From assembly GCF_039535785.1 (NCBI RefSeq), contig NZ_BAAAXV010000009.1, positions 744,001-808,000 of the forward strand: a stretch of DNA of 64,000 nucleotides, read 5' to 3'. The notes below the pieces were generated by a model. That model did no database searches. It was not told the origin of the DNA and was given only the letters and a program-made list of their open reading frames with translations. Both the position numbers and the translations under genes were made by a program. Source of the stretch: Nonomuraea helvata (lineage in GTDB: Bacteria; Actinomycetota; Actinomycetes; Streptosporangiales; Streptosporangiaceae). Shown here in pieces: positions 13,511 through 21,578 of the stretch. The stretch's first letter is position 1. Each line of letters opens with the position of its first letter.

Positions 13511-14590
13511 TCATCCGCCCTTCGCGACAGCGCTCCCGAGGTCTGCCGGGCGCTTGATCATCTTGTAGGTGCGGGTCAGATCGGCGACCCGCTGGAGTTC
13601 TGTCAGGTTCAACCTGGCGGGATAGGAGCCGAGCTCGACACCTGCCGTCACCGCCCTGGAGAGCCTCATGTAGCGGGGCAGCACGTCGCGCACCTGCTGA
13701 GAATCGCTCGCGATCAGGCGCTGCGCCTTGGCCAGCGCGCGCTGGAAGGCCGCCAGCGTGCGGGGGTTTCGCCGGATCCACTCATCGGTGGCCGTCATTC
13801 CCGCGGTGTACAGGTTCGCGAGTTCCCCGGTCATCGCGTCCTCCACGATCCGCGTGTGCTTGCTCTCACGGGCCACGGTGACGTACGGCTCGGCCAGCAG
13901 GGCGGCGTCGACCTGCCCTGCGCCCATCGCGTCAATCATGTCGGGATTGGGCTTCTCGACCAGCACGACGTCATTCAACGTCAGCCCGGCCCGCTTCAGC
14001 ACGGCTGCCAGCGTCAACGGCCCGAGCGTCCCGAGGTTCGGGATCGCGACCCTCTTACGCTTGAGTTCGGTCGCCGTCCTGATCTTCGACTTGGCGTTCA
14101 CGACGACCGCGAAGCTCCCTTGCGCGGCCTGGTACAGGCTGGAGACGATTTTGAATTTCCTGCCCAACTCGTTCGCTCTGAAGAGCGTGGTGTAGTCGGT
14201 CTGCGCCAGGTCCAGCGCGCCGCTTTCGACCTGGGGCGCCGCCGCCGCCGCTCCGGTGATGATCATCGGCTCCACCGTCAGGCCTTCCTCCTCGAAATAG
14301 CCCTTGACCTGGGCCACGAACACGGGCGCCGACTCCACACTCGGCACCACCCCGACCTTGACGATGGACTGCTCGGGCGGGGTGGACGGGCGCGCGGCGG
14401 CACGCGGCTCCGCGGGCAGTACCCGTACCGCGACGGTGGCGGCGAGCACCGTGACGACGACCACCGCGGCGGCGGCGAGCGCCATGAAGTTGCGCCGCCT
14501 GCGCCGATGGATCTCGATCGCCCTGGCGCCCAGGTCGCGCTCCGGCATGTCGTCCGCGATGCGGTCGAACTGTTCTCCGAGCCAGGTCAT
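13511..14590 (-). CDS. membrane-tethered SsuA/THI5-like solute-binding protein coupled to ECF sigma factor
   Basis: 359 residues. Residues 1-34 are cytosolic (MTWLGEQFDRIADDMPERDL, then RRRRR); residues 35-58 are one membrane helix (FMALAAAAVVVVTVLAATVAV); residues 75-355 are an SsuA/THI5-type periplasmic-binding domain (VKVGVVPSVESAPVFVAQVK, ESGALDLAQTDY, RVAIPNLGTLGPLTL, AGQVDAALLAEPYV). ABC solute-binding proteins are normally secreted lipoproteins and travel with a permease and ATPase; here neither is present. Instead the ATG overlaps the stop of an ECF sigma gene. The architecture suggests a sensor: outside ligand binding, inside sigma contact. That function is inference. Confidence 0.85.
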   Translation of the reverse strand: MTWLGEQFDRIADDMPERDLGARAIEIHRRRRRNFMALAAAAVVVVTVLAATVAVRVLPAEPRAAARPSTPPEQSIVKVGVVPSVESAPVFVAQVKGYFEEEGLTVEPMIITGAAAAAPQVESGALDLAQTDYTTLFRANELGRKFKIVSSLYQAAQGSFAVVVNAKSKIRTATELKRKRVAIPNLGTLGPLTLAAVLKRAGLTLNDVVLVEKPNPDMIDAMGAGQVDAALLAEPYVTVARESKHTRIVEDAMTGELANLYTAGMTATDEWIRRNPRTLAAFQRALAKAQRLIASDSQQVRDVLPRYMRLSRAVTAGVELGSYPARLNLTELQRVADLTRTYKMIKRPADLGSAVAKGG

Positions 14591-15120
14591 CGGCGTGCCC
14601 CCTCACTACGAGCCGGGTCGTCCAGTACGGGCAGTCGCGGCGCCAGCTCGGGCGCCAGCGCCCGCAGGCGGGCCAGGGCGTGGTGGGCCTGGCTCTTGAC
14701 GGTGCCGACGGAGCAACCCAGCAGGTCGGCGACGTCACGTTCGGTACGGTCCTCGTAGAAGCGCAGGACGAGCACGGTGCGCTGCTTGGGCGTCAGCCGC
14801 ATGAGCGCCTGGCGCAGGACGATCCGCAGGACCGCGGAGTCCTCGGGCGAGTACGTGTGGTCGGGCGGCTCGGCACTCGGCACCTCGGCCGAACCGCGCC
14901 GCCGCCGCCACGAGATGTACTGGTTCACCATGGTCTTACGCGCATAAGCGTCAAGGTTGTCGATGTGGCGTAACTTCGACCACCGGCCGATCATGCGGAC
15001 CAGCACACTCTGCAGGAGGTCCTCTGCGAGGTGGACCTCTCCGGTGAGCAGGTAGGCCAAGCGCATCAACGGGCGTTGGTGAGCATCCACGAACGCCCGG
15101 AAACTGGCATCGCGATCCAA
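14587..15120 (-). CDS. SigE-family ECF RNA polymerase sigma factor
   Basis: 177 residues. Region 2: FRAFVDAHQRPLMRLAYLLT, AEDLLQSVLVRMIGRWSKL, then NLDAYARKTMVNQYISWRRRR. Region 4: ALMRLTPKQRTVLVLRFYED, then VADLLGCSVGTVKSQAHHAL. This matches the actinobacterial SigE-like subfamily (TIGR02983 type). The start is TTG at 15120 with GGAGAG five bases upstream, the best ribosome site there. Its stop overlaps the start of the tethered binding protein (ATGA), so the two are co-produced. Confidence 0.92.
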   Translation of the reverse strand: MDRDASFRAFVDAHQRPLMRLAYLLTGEVHLAEDLLQSVLVRMIGRWSKLRHIDNLDAYARKTMVNQYISWRRRRGSAEVPSAEPPDHTYSPEDSAVLRIVLRQALMRLTPKQRTVLVLRFYEDRTERDVADLLGCSVGTVKSQAHHALARLRALAPELAPRLPVLDDPARSEGARR

Positions 15121-15254
15121 CGTCTCTCCTCATGTCGGTACCCTCCAAACGCCATGGCCGCGGCAAAAGGTTGGCACTGCTGAGAAGCCGACGTACGGAA
15201 GTGACAGGTGTTCCCGCACCCCCTGCGCCGTTGACGTAGGTGAACGCATCGGCT

Positions 15255-16457
15255 TTATCCAAATGGCGCTGTCCGGACATCGGGCGTCGCGGCCAGCAGG
15301 AACGCCGACAAAGCCATGAAAGCGGCCGCACCGACGAAGACCGAACCCGGCGCTGCGTACGCCAGCGACCACCCGAACACCGTGCCGGCCGCAACCGGCA
15401 CCACGGTCTCCGCAACGGCGCCGATCCCCGTCAGCGCGCCCTGCACGGTCCCTTGCTCGTCGGCCCGGACGTTGCGAGAGATCCACGATTGCGCGGCCGC
15501 ACCACCGACCGAGCCGAGCACGCCGACCGCCTGCAGGACGTAGAGCATCCACGGCACGGACACGAACGCCGTACCTGCCAGCGCCACGACGCTGAGCAGG
15601 CTGCCGGCCACCGCAGCACGCTTGTCGCCGAGCCGTCGGACGACCGGGCCGACGGCCCGCGCCTGGAAGACCGCGCCGGCGAGCGCCCCCGCCGCCATCA
15701 CGACGCCGACGTGCGCGGGGCTCCAGGAGAACCGGTACGTGAGGAAGAACGTCCAGATCGACTGGTGGGTCATGCGGGCGACGTCGGCGCAGAATCGGGC
15801 GTACGCGAGCCGCCCGAGCAGCGGCCGGCGCAGGACGACGGCGATGGCGGCGACTGGGTTCGCCATCCGCAGGGTCAGCGGGGTCGTCCGGTCACCGGGA
15901 CGCGACTCGGGCAGGACGAACCAGCCGTACGCGACATTGGCGAAGGACAGCGCGGCCGCGGCGAAGAACGGCAGGCGTACGTCGACGGCGCCGAGCAGGC
16001 CGCCGATCGTCGGACCGGCGACGAAGCCGAGCCCGAACGCGGAGCCGATCAGCCCGTACGCGCGAGCCCGCGACTCGGGTTCCGTGACGTCCGCGATGTA
16101 CGCGTTGACCACGGTGTTCGTTCCCGCGCACGCGCCGGCGAGGGCGTGGAACACCAAGAGCGTCCAAGGGCCGGCCGAAACCGCATGAGCCAGCCAGTCG
16201 ACGCCGAGGCAGGCCAGCGACGCGAGCAGGACAGGCCGTCGGCCGTACCGATCGGAGAGCCGCCCGAGCAGCGGCGAGACGACGAACTGCAGCAGGCCGT
16301 AGATCGAGCCGAGCAGGCCGGACCAGAAGGCGGCGGCGGTGGCGTCCTCGGTGACGGCCGCCATCAGGGCCGGCACGATCGGCACGATCAGGCCGAGCCC
16401 GAGCATGTCGAGGAAGACGGTGACGAGGAGGAAGGAGAGGGCGGGCGCCCGGCGCAT
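15255..16457 (-). CDS. MFS drug efflux transporter (TetA-like)
   Basis: 400 residues and about 12 membrane helices. Motif A is visible as GRLSDRYGRRP between helices 2 and 3, and the start of helix 1 (FLLVTVFLDMLGLGLIVPIVPAL) is typical of TetA-type drug:proton antiporters. Motif C-like glycines lie in GSAFGLGFVAGPTIGGLLG. ATG 16457 has AGGAG six bases upstream, so the longer in-frame start at 16502 is rejected. The substrate is unknown. No TetR regulator is adjacent. Confidence 0.88.
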   Translation of the reverse strand: MRRAPALSFLLVTVFLDMLGLGLIVPIVPALMAAVTEDATAAAFWSGLLGSIYGLLQFVVSPLLGRLSDRYGRRPVLLASLACLGVDWLAHAVSAGPWTLLVFHALAGACAGTNTVVNAYIADVTEPESRARAYGLIGSAFGLGFVAGPTIGGLLGAVDVRLPFFAAAALSFANVAYGWFVLPESRPGDRTTPLTLRMANPVAAIAVVLRRPLLGRLAYARFCADVARMTHQSIWTFFLTYRFSWSPAHVGVVMAAGALAGAVFQARAVGPVVRRLGDKRAAVAGSLLSVVALAGTAFVSVPWMLYVLQAVGVLGSVGGAAAQSWISRNVRADEQGTVQGALTGIGAVAETVVPVAAGTVFGWSLAYAAPGSVFVGAAAFMALSAFLLAATPDVRTAPFG

Positions 16458-16894
16458 TGCGGCTCCTGAGTCTCGAGAGGGCAGGGCCCCCTCGCGACTC
16501 ACGGTCCGCCGAAAGCACGGAGGATCAGAATATCTGTGCTGTCAAATCATTTTTCGCTCTCGCACCGCAGGCACGGCCGCCCCCGAGCCCCAGCAATACG
16601 GCGATCGCCCCCCAGCGCCTGCCGCTGACGTTTATGGGAGCGCGCCGGCGAGACGCATCAGGAAGATCGCTGGTTGTGTCCACCGCGTGATCCTAACTTT
16701 CACTGGTGGTGGCGATTCCGCCGAGCGGATGTGTACGTATTGTGCAGAAATCCACGATCGATGTCGGGAGCATCGTTCATGGTCACGAGCTCGAGGACGC
16801 CTACCCCAGTCGTTGGATCACGGCGCACAGCCTTTGATCGACGGCCCGGCGGAACTCACCCAGATCCGCTGGGCCGAATCGTAGGATCCATTCC
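16458..16894. other. intergenic region between MFS and Nudix genes
   Basis: About 440 bases with no convincing gene. The left part is comparatively AT-rich around 16530-16560 (tcaaatcatttttcg) and should hold the promoter of the MFS gene on the minus strand. The rest has only short frames without domain or ribosome-site support. Confidence 0.5.
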
Positions 16895-17356
16895 GTGCTG
16901 ATCCCCCGAGCGGTTGCCGTGGTCGTCGACGGCAACCGAGTCCTGGTCATCAAGCGGTTCCTCCGGCGCAGCCCCGGCGTCACCTGCGCCATGTGCGATG
17001 CCGCAGGCTGGCAGGGGGCGCAGTGTCCCGGGCACCACTACGCGGTTCTTCCCGGAGGCCATGTGGAGGATGGCGAGTCGTCAGAGAGTGCGGCAGTTCG
17101 TGAACTCCACGAGGAGACGACGCTCACCGGGAGGATCGATCGGTTGCTCTTCGCCAGCTCGCACAATGGCCGGCCCGCTTTCTACTTCCTCATGCGTGAC
17201 GTCAATGGCGTCCCGTCGCTCTCCGGCGAGGAGGCCGAGGAACATGGGCCGGATAACAGCTTTGAGCTCAGATGGGCGACGGCCGCCGAGTTCGAACAGC
17301 TGAACCTGTATCCCGCCGACGTGCGCGGGCCGCTCGTGGAACTACTTCGCAGTTGA
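16895..17356 (+). CDS. Nudix hydrolase
   Basis: 153 residues starting at GTG. The Nudix box is present: GGHVEDGESSESAAVRELHE then ETT, with the metal-binding RExxEE in register. Residues 30-45 contain CAMCDAAGWQGAQC, an unusual cysteine cluster before the box. Nudix enzymes hydrolyse nucleoside diphosphates linked to other groups; the substrate is not predictable. It stands alone in a decayed accessory region. Confidence 0.88.
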   Translation: MLIPRAVAVVVDGNRVLVIKRFLRRSPGVTCAMCDAAGWQGAQCPGHHYAVLPGGHVEDGESSESAAVRELHEETTLTGRIDRLLFASSHNGRPAFYFLMRDVNGVPSLSGEEAEEHGPDNSFELRWATAAEFEQLNLYPADVRGPLVELLRS

Positions 17357-17603
17357 CCTCCTGCTCCGAGCTCGCCGCGCTCGGAGCTCCAGCTTTCTCA
17401 GCGGAAGAGTCCCACGCAGCCGGTTGCCCCGGCTCCGATTGGGGGGGCTCAGGCGGCGAATGTAAGCATTCCGATCGCCGGTGGTCTCCTCGATGCTCGT
17501 CAAAGACCGCGTTGCATCATGAAGCTGCTATACGAAGATCGAAAAAGTCGACGATCGAGGGCAGTGCATGCCAGAAGGGCGGAGTCCTTCCGGCTTCTGG
17601 ACG
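17357..17603. other. short intergenic stretch
   Basis: Between the Nudix gene and the convergent DUF4177-like gene. I see no gene, operator or terminator with good pairing. Confidence 0.4.
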
Positions 17604-17807
17604 CTAGAAGAGCTCCCGCTTGAGCGTGTAGATGATCTGCCGATCGCCGACTTCGTGGGTGGCCAGTTCCCAGCCGTCCGCACCCACCCGGTTCAAAATG
17701 TCAATCTCAGATGCGCTCCGGTCAAGATCTTCTCGCCCTTCTGGAGAGAGCCACAGCTTGATGTCACGCGTGATGAAGATCTGGGCATACTCCCAGCGGC
17801 TCGCCAT
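17604..17807 (-). CDS. DUF4177-like small protein
   Basis: 67 residues, MASRWEYAQIFITRDIKLWL ... ILNRVGADGWELATHEVGDR. The WEY start, the LN..GADGWEL centre and the basic end (IIYTLKRELF) match the short DUF4177 family found across bacteria. No known function; no operon partner. Confidence 0.65.
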   Translation of the reverse strand: MASRWEYAQIFITRDIKLWLSPEGREDLDRSASEIDILNRVGADGWELATHEVGDRQIIYTLKRELF

Positions 17808-18131
17808 TCGGATTCTCCGATCCCATCCTCATGATCCGATGCAGACGCTCCTCACCAGTGAACACCAAGACGCTGATCATGCATGTGTACCGCGTGATAC
17901 GGATCGCCGTCTTCAGCCAGGACGGCACCCCAGCAACGCAGTGCCCGATGGTGTCCGGCATCTACGGCATCGGACATGGCCCCGCACTGCTCCAAGACCA
18001 CATGACCCTGGCTACGACCCAACGGCGAACTCCCCTTCCGCGATGGAAGGACCCGGAGGGTGCCGGTGGGTAGGTCACGTTCGCAGGTCGCGATCGTCGC
18101 CCAGGACGGTTCTGCGCAGGTCACCAAAAAT
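17808..18131. other. decayed intergenic stretch with possible transposase fragment
   Basis: Short frames on both strands, none with a start, ribosome site and recognised fold. The right end holds a possible IS110-type fragment, listed separately. Confidence 0.4.
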
Positions 18132-18180
18132 CTACGCAACGGGGTCGGGACGGTGCTGCGGGTGATCGGCGACCAAGTCC
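18066..18180 (+). pseudogene. possible IS110-family transposase N-terminal fragment
   Basis: One plus frame reads RSQVAIVAQDGSAQVTKNLRNG and then GVGTVLRVIGD. The spacing of QVA-hydrophobic-DG and of RN(V)xNG...LR.IGD resembles the N-terminal RuvC-like part of IS110 transposases. No start, no catalytic DEDD set and no end repeats are visible. The match rests on pattern memory and could be chance. Confidence 0.28.
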
Positions 18181-18464
18181 ATGCGGTCCACGTGCCGTGT
18201 CGGGCCGGTGGTGCCAGGCGTTTCACGCCCGCTCTGGGGCACGTCATCGCCGGCGGCGTCCTCGGCCTCCCAGCGCAGCAGGTCGCCCGGCTGGCACTGG
18301 AGTACCTCGCAGAGCGCGGCGAGCGTCGTGAAGCGCACCGCCTTGGCGCGGCCGTTCTTGAGTACCGCCAGGTTGGCGGGCGTGATCCCGATGCGGTCCG
18401 CGAGTTCGCCCACGGACATCTTCCGCCTGGCCAGCATCACGTCGATGTCGACGACGATCGGCAT
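18132..18464 (-). CDS. XRE-family HTH regulator (YozG/Cro-like)
   Basis: 110 residues. The HTH spans residues 5-65: DIDVMLARRKMSVGELADRI then GITPANLAVLKNGRAKAVRF and LAALCEVLQCQPGDLLRW, the form of small regulators that accompany DUF2975 membrane proteins. The ATG overlaps the stop of the DUF2975 gene (TGATG). The last 30 residues are low complexity. It probably represses its own operon through the palindrome at 18989-19003. Confidence 0.88.
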   Translation of the reverse strand: MPIVVDIDVMLARRKMSVGELADRIGITPANLAVLKNGRAKAVRFTTLAALCEVLQCQPGDLLRWEAEDAAGDDVPQSGRETPGTTGPTRHVDRMDLVADHPQHRPDPVA

Positions 18465-18955
18465 CAGATCATCTCGTCCAGCTCGGCCTGCATCTGCGTC
18501 GCTTCGACGTCGCGCGCGACGGCCTGGGCGAGCAGCATCCGCAGCACGAGCACGATGAGCGCGACCCCCAGGATGGCCAGGCCGATCCCGCCCATGATGA
18601 CCGTGACGCCCGGGTCGTCCCGCTGGCCCGGCGCGTTGAGGGCCGTGACCGCGAACCACAGGAGAGCAGCCGCCACGATCGCGCCGATCACGGCGTCCAC
18701 GTACCGGAAGGCGGCGTGAGAGAACACGGTTCCGCGTCGCACCATCGTCACCAGCCGCCATACGCTGACCAGGGCGACCTGGACCGACACCATGCCCAGG
18801 ATCGTGATCACGCGCAGCGCGGTCAGCGGGAGCGACCCGTCCTCCGGGTCGCTCCCGCTGACCAACACCCACACCATCGATGCCTGTATGCACACGGTGC
18901 CGACGAACACCACCCCGAGCACCGCGCGCAGCGCACGCACTGTCAGCTTTCCCAT
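18464..18955 (-). CDS. DUF2975 membrane protein
   Basis: 163 residues with four hydrophobic segments (LGVVFVGTVCIQASMVWVLV; VITILGMVSVQVALVSVW; AVIGAIVAAALLWFAVTAL; GIGLAILGVALIVLVLRMLL). The loop RRGTVFSHAAFRYVDAV is characteristic of DUF2975. It starts at ATG 18955 with GGAGG upstream. DUF2975-XRE pairs are widespread, and the membrane protein is thought to act with the regulator. It is the first gene of the operon. Confidence 0.85.
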   Translation of the reverse strand: MGKLTVRALRAVLGVVFVGTVCIQASMVWVLVSGSDPEDGSLPLTALRVITILGMVSVQVALVSVWRLVTMVRRGTVFSHAAFRYVDAVIGAIVAAALLWFAVTALNAPGQRDDPGVTVIMGGIGLAILGVALIVLVLRMLLAQAVARDVEATQMQAELDEMI

Positions 18956-18988
18956 GGTCCACCCCTCCATCGAGTTACGATGTGAATC

Positions 18989-19003
18989 TATCGAATATCG
19001 ATA
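18989..19003 (-). promoter_or_regulatory. operator within the promoter of the DUF2975-XRE operon
   Basis: Perfect inverted repeat TATCGA-ATA-TCGATA. On the minus strand it lies in the 17-base spacer between a likely -35 (TTGCTT) and -10 (TAGATT), 34 bases upstream of the start codon. A protein bound here would block RNA polymerase, which fits autorepression by the XRE protein. Confidence 0.65.
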
Positions 19004-19081
19004 AGCTAAGCAAGGGTGGAGCGGAGGGTGGGCGGCGGCGGTTACGCACCGTGGCGGTACACCGCCACCATCTCCCATGGC

Positions 19082-19297
19082 ATGGCGTTCGCGCGAACCG
19101 TGGCGCGCAGCGTCGGTGTGCTGCTGCGCTGGAACGGCACCGCCTGGCAGCAGGCGCCGAAACCGCCGCTGCTCGATGACTACCGGATCAAGTAGCTCGG
19201 CGCTGTGCCGGGCGGCGGCCTGTGGGCCACCGGCTACGGCACCCGGGAGACCGACGAGCACGCCAAGGGCCAGTGCCTGGCCCGGGTCACCGGCTGA
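19082..19297 (+). pseudogene. relic of a secreted repeat (WNGTxW) protein
   Basis: In one frame RTVARSVGVLLRWNGTAWQQ continues to DDYRIK, meets a TAG at 19193-19195, and resumes LGAVPGGGLWATGYGTRETD to a TGA at 19295. The WNGTAWQ and GGGLWATGY pieces look like blades of the beta-propeller-like repeats in secreted actinomycete proteins. There is no signal peptide and only about two blades remain. It is a broken 3' remnant. Confidence 0.5.
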
Positions 19298-19491
19298 ACC
19301 TTCCTCCCTGCGATCGAGGAGGTGATGTGCGCGAGCTGACCGCTGCGCCGGACGCCCTGCCGGCCGGGCCGCGCCCACGAGCGCATCGGACCCATCCCGA
19401 TACCGGAGTCGGCCCTCGGGAGACGAGTCCGACTGCCGGGATCTTTCGTGGCCGTCTGCCTGGAGTCCATGGCCGTCTACCAGAATCGCCA

Positions 19492-20061
19492 GTGACCGAC
19501 GCGCACGCCACCCCTGCGCCCGCCACCAAACAGCTCAAACCGCGGGTGGATCACGCGTGCCGCGTAGCAGCTCGCGCCGTGTCGCTGGCGCCCATCCTTG
19601 GCGACGAGGCCGACACCCTGACCGCCGCCGCCTACCTGCACGACATCGGATACGCCCCCGATCTCGTCTCGACCGGATTCCATCCCCTCGACGGCGCGCG
19701 CTACCTCCGCGATGTCCACCAGGCCGACGACACGCTGTGTCGGCTGGTCGCTCACCACTCCTGCGCGGTGAACGAGGCCCTTGAGCGGTCCCTGTTCACG
19801 GAACTGACGCAAGAGTTCGACGAGGAAGGGCCGGAACTGGTCCAGGCGCTCACCTATTGCGACATGACAACCGGCCCGGACGGACAACATCTCGACGTCA
19901 CGGAACGCCTGGCCGAGATCCATCCCCGCTACGGGCCTGATCAGCTGGTAAGCCGGTCGATCACCGCTTCGACGCCGTGCATCCTGTCCGCCGTCCGGGC
20001 GGTGGAGGCAGCGCTTAGCGGTACGCCGCGTACATCACCTGAGGCGCGTCGAACCGAATGA
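19492..20061 (+). CDS. HD-domain phosphohydrolase
   Basis: About 189 residues from GTG 19492. The fold-defining residues are H in RVDHACRV, HD in AAAYLHDIGYAP, H in VAHHS and D in YCDMTTGPDG, giving the H...HD...D set. The block STGFHPLDGARYLRD is typical of actinomycete HD proteins of this size. A longer upstream frame runs through decayed sequence and is rejected. The 3' end overlaps the convergent GNAT gene by 47 bases. Substrate unknown, possibly a nucleotide. Confidence 0.8.
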   Translation: MTDAHATPAPATKQLKPRVDHACRVAARAVSLAPILGDEADTLTAAAYLHDIGYAPDLVSTGFHPLDGARYLRDVHQADDTLCRLVAHHSCAVNEALERSLFTELTQEFDEEGPELVQALTYCDMTTGPDGQHLDVTERLAEIHPRYGPDQLVSRSITASTPCILSAVRAVEAALSGTPRTSPEARRTE

Positions 20062-20542
20062 ACTCGTCGACCTTCACCATGTCGAGAGACTCCAGCAGGC
20101 GGACGGAGCGGAGGTTGGCTGCCTGGGTGATGGCGACGATTCGCTCGGTACCGGGGATATTGGCGAAACCCCATTCCAGGACAGCGGCGCAAGCCTCGCG
20201 TGCGTAGCCGTGTCCCCAATGCTCGGGCATGAAGCTATAGGACAGTTCGAGGTCATCTTGCTCCGTACGCCAGTAGAAGCAGAAGCCAACGATCGCGTCC
20301 TCGTTCAGGGTGACGGTGAACGTGCCACGGCCCGGCTGCATCTGCCGCCGACGCTCCAGCGTCTCAGCAGAGACGGGACCGCCCAGATAGCGGCGGATCT
20401 CGGGGTCCAGCCAGGTTCGTTCCAGCGCGGGCAGATCATCGCGCGTAGTCGCCCGAACCCACAATCGCTTCGTAGAGATCCCAGCCGGATCCAACCACTC
20501 TTCCACGATCGCTCCCAACCTGGTCCGCCAAAGATCAACCAA
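20015..20542 (-). CDS. GNAT-family N-acetyltransferase
   Basis: 175 residues. N-terminal KRLWVRATTRDDLPALERTW, central strands IVGFCFYWRTEQDDLELSYS, and the acetyl-CoA loop GHGYAREACAAVLEWGF followed by TQAANLRSVRLLESLDM are all typical of the RimJ/RimL type. It likely acetylates an amine on a small molecule or protein N-terminus; the target is unknown. The frame starts just inside the end of the Nudix pseudogene. Confidence 0.88.
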   Translation of the reverse strand: MVDLWRTRLGAIVEEWLDPAGISTKRLWVRATTRDDLPALERTWLDPEIRRYLGGPVSAETLERRRQMQPGRGTFTVTLNEDAIVGFCFYWRTEQDDLELSYSFMPEHWGHGYAREACAAVLEWGFANIPGTERIVAITQAANLRSVRLLESLDMVKVDEFIRFDAPQVMYAAYR

Positions 20543-21010
20543 TGTACGGCAGGGCGATGCCGACTAGGTAGTGCTCGATGCGCATCCGCATCGAGCGGTC
20601 CATCTGCAGCGCGGTGACCTGCTCGCGGGGCATCCAGCGGACCTCGCGGGACTCGTCGCTCGGCGTCGGCTCCCCGCTGATCGCCCGGGCTGTCAGGACG
20701 ATCGAGAACTCCTGGCGGGCCTCGCCGTTGGAGGTGTAGAGGATCACGTGCCGGGGGTCGCTGTACGTTCCGACCAAGCCTGTGATCTCGCAGACGATGC
20801 CGCTCTCTTCGAGAGTTTCCCGGATGGCGGCTTGCGGGATGGACTCGCCGAGATCGATCGCCCCGCCGGGGACGGCCCAGTTGCCGTTGTCGCTGCGGCG
20901 GATCATCAGGATCTCGTCCGCGGCGTTGGTGACGATGACGTTCACGGACGGGACCAGGCTGTTGGGCGCTGGGCGTCGGGGTCGTTGTAGTAGTCGATCC
21001 GCTTGGCCAT
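20535..21010 (-). pseudogene. Nudix hydrolase with N-terminal frameshift
   Basis: From ATG 21010 the frame reads MAKRIDYYNDPDAQ and then hits a stop near 20942. Shifting one base near 20965 restores NSLVPSVNVIVTNAADEILM, the Nudix box (GGAIDLGESIPQAAIRETLE then ESG) and the C-terminus PREQVTALQMDRSMRMRIEH. MAKRIDYYNDPDAPKPNSLV is the usual opening of this Nudix group, so one base has been gained or lost. It is either a true pseudogene or a sequence error; translation could also restart at an internal GTG near 20950. Confidence 0.72.
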
Positions 21011-21019
21011 GGCTCAGGC

Positions 21020-21178
21020 CCCTATCTGTCGTGCGCCTTCTGCCACTACACGACCTCGGTCTACTTCGGGCCAGTCGAGTACCGGGCCGTAGCCGTCCTG
21101 GCCGCTGCACGCGCCCGTCACGCCGCCGAACGAAGCTACTGGCGCTGCATCGAGCCCGACCCGGCACCCACCACCTGA
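21020..21178 (+). pseudogene. 3' fragment of an AICE transfer-region gene
   Basis: Frame ending at TGA 21176 reads SCAFCHYTTSVYFGPVEYRA, VAVLAAARARHAAERSYWRC, IEPDPAPTT. No start codon in frame before the Nudix gene begins on the other strand, so the 5' part is lost. It has a CxxC pair and an alanine/arginine-rich helix. The position next to the 53-residue gene and rep matches small genes of AICE transfer regions. I cannot name the family. Confidence 0.45.
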
Positions 21179-21196
21179 CCAGCAGGAGAAGCGACC

Positions 21197-21358
21197 ATGC
21201 GCATTCGCCTCGACGGCACCCGTGCCGAAGTCATCGACGCCCTGTTCCGTCTCCGCCTCAACTTCACCGTCACGGGTGTCTCACGGCTCTATCCCGATCG
21301 CACCAGGCCCTCCCACCGGCGCATCTACCTCACCACGACACCACGCCAAAGGAGGTGA
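21197..21358 (+). CDS. small AICE-associated protein
   Basis: 53 residues, MRIRLDGTRAEVIDALFRLR ... SRLYPDRTRPSHRRIYLTTT. AGGAGAAG lies 7 bases upstream. The opening M(R/K)I(R/K)LDGT followed by a short helix and a Y.(N/D)R...R.Y(L/V) end resembles the small conserved gene upstream of rep in Streptomyces AICEs. It is intact. Function unknown, perhaps a replication or transfer accessory. Confidence 0.55.
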   Translation: MRIRLDGTRAEVIDALFRLRLNFTVTGVSRLYPDRTRPSHRRIYLTTTPRQRR

Positions 21359-21364
21359 ACAGCT

Positions 21365-21568
21365 TTGATCCAAGTCATCCACCACCGCTGCTGCACCTGC
21401 ACCGGAACCGGCCTCGACACTGACCGCAACCGCTGCCGCGACTGCGACGGCACCGGCACTGGCACCGGCAACCAGGCGCATAACGCGCAGCGCCCCCGGC
21501 CTGGCCGCACATCCGCCAAGACGACTGCCAGGTCGGGGGCCATCCCCTCACCCGAACGAGTGAAAGGA
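21365..21568 (+). CDS. DnaJ-type zinc-ribbon protein of AICE (end uncertain)
   Basis: TTG start at 21365, five bases after a near-perfect ribosome site (AAAGGAGGTGA). It carries two DnaJ-like knuckles, CCTCTGTG and CRDCDGTGTG, separated by about 11 residues, so it should bind zinc. The frame has no stop until 21979, far inside rep, so I end it at the rep ribosome site; the true C-terminus was probably lost to a frameshift. Such proteins sit just before rep in pSAM2-like elements. Confidence 0.5.
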
Positions 21569-21578
21569 GGCTTCCATC

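Noticed and set aside
15240..16469. 409-codon plus-strand frame over the MFS gene
   Set aside because: Arg/Gln/Asp-rich reverse frame of a membrane protein; the MFS gene on the minus strand explains the sequence.
16740..16890. Short frames before the Nudix gene as a fragment of another gene
   Set aside because: No frame shows a recognisable motif or a ribosome site.
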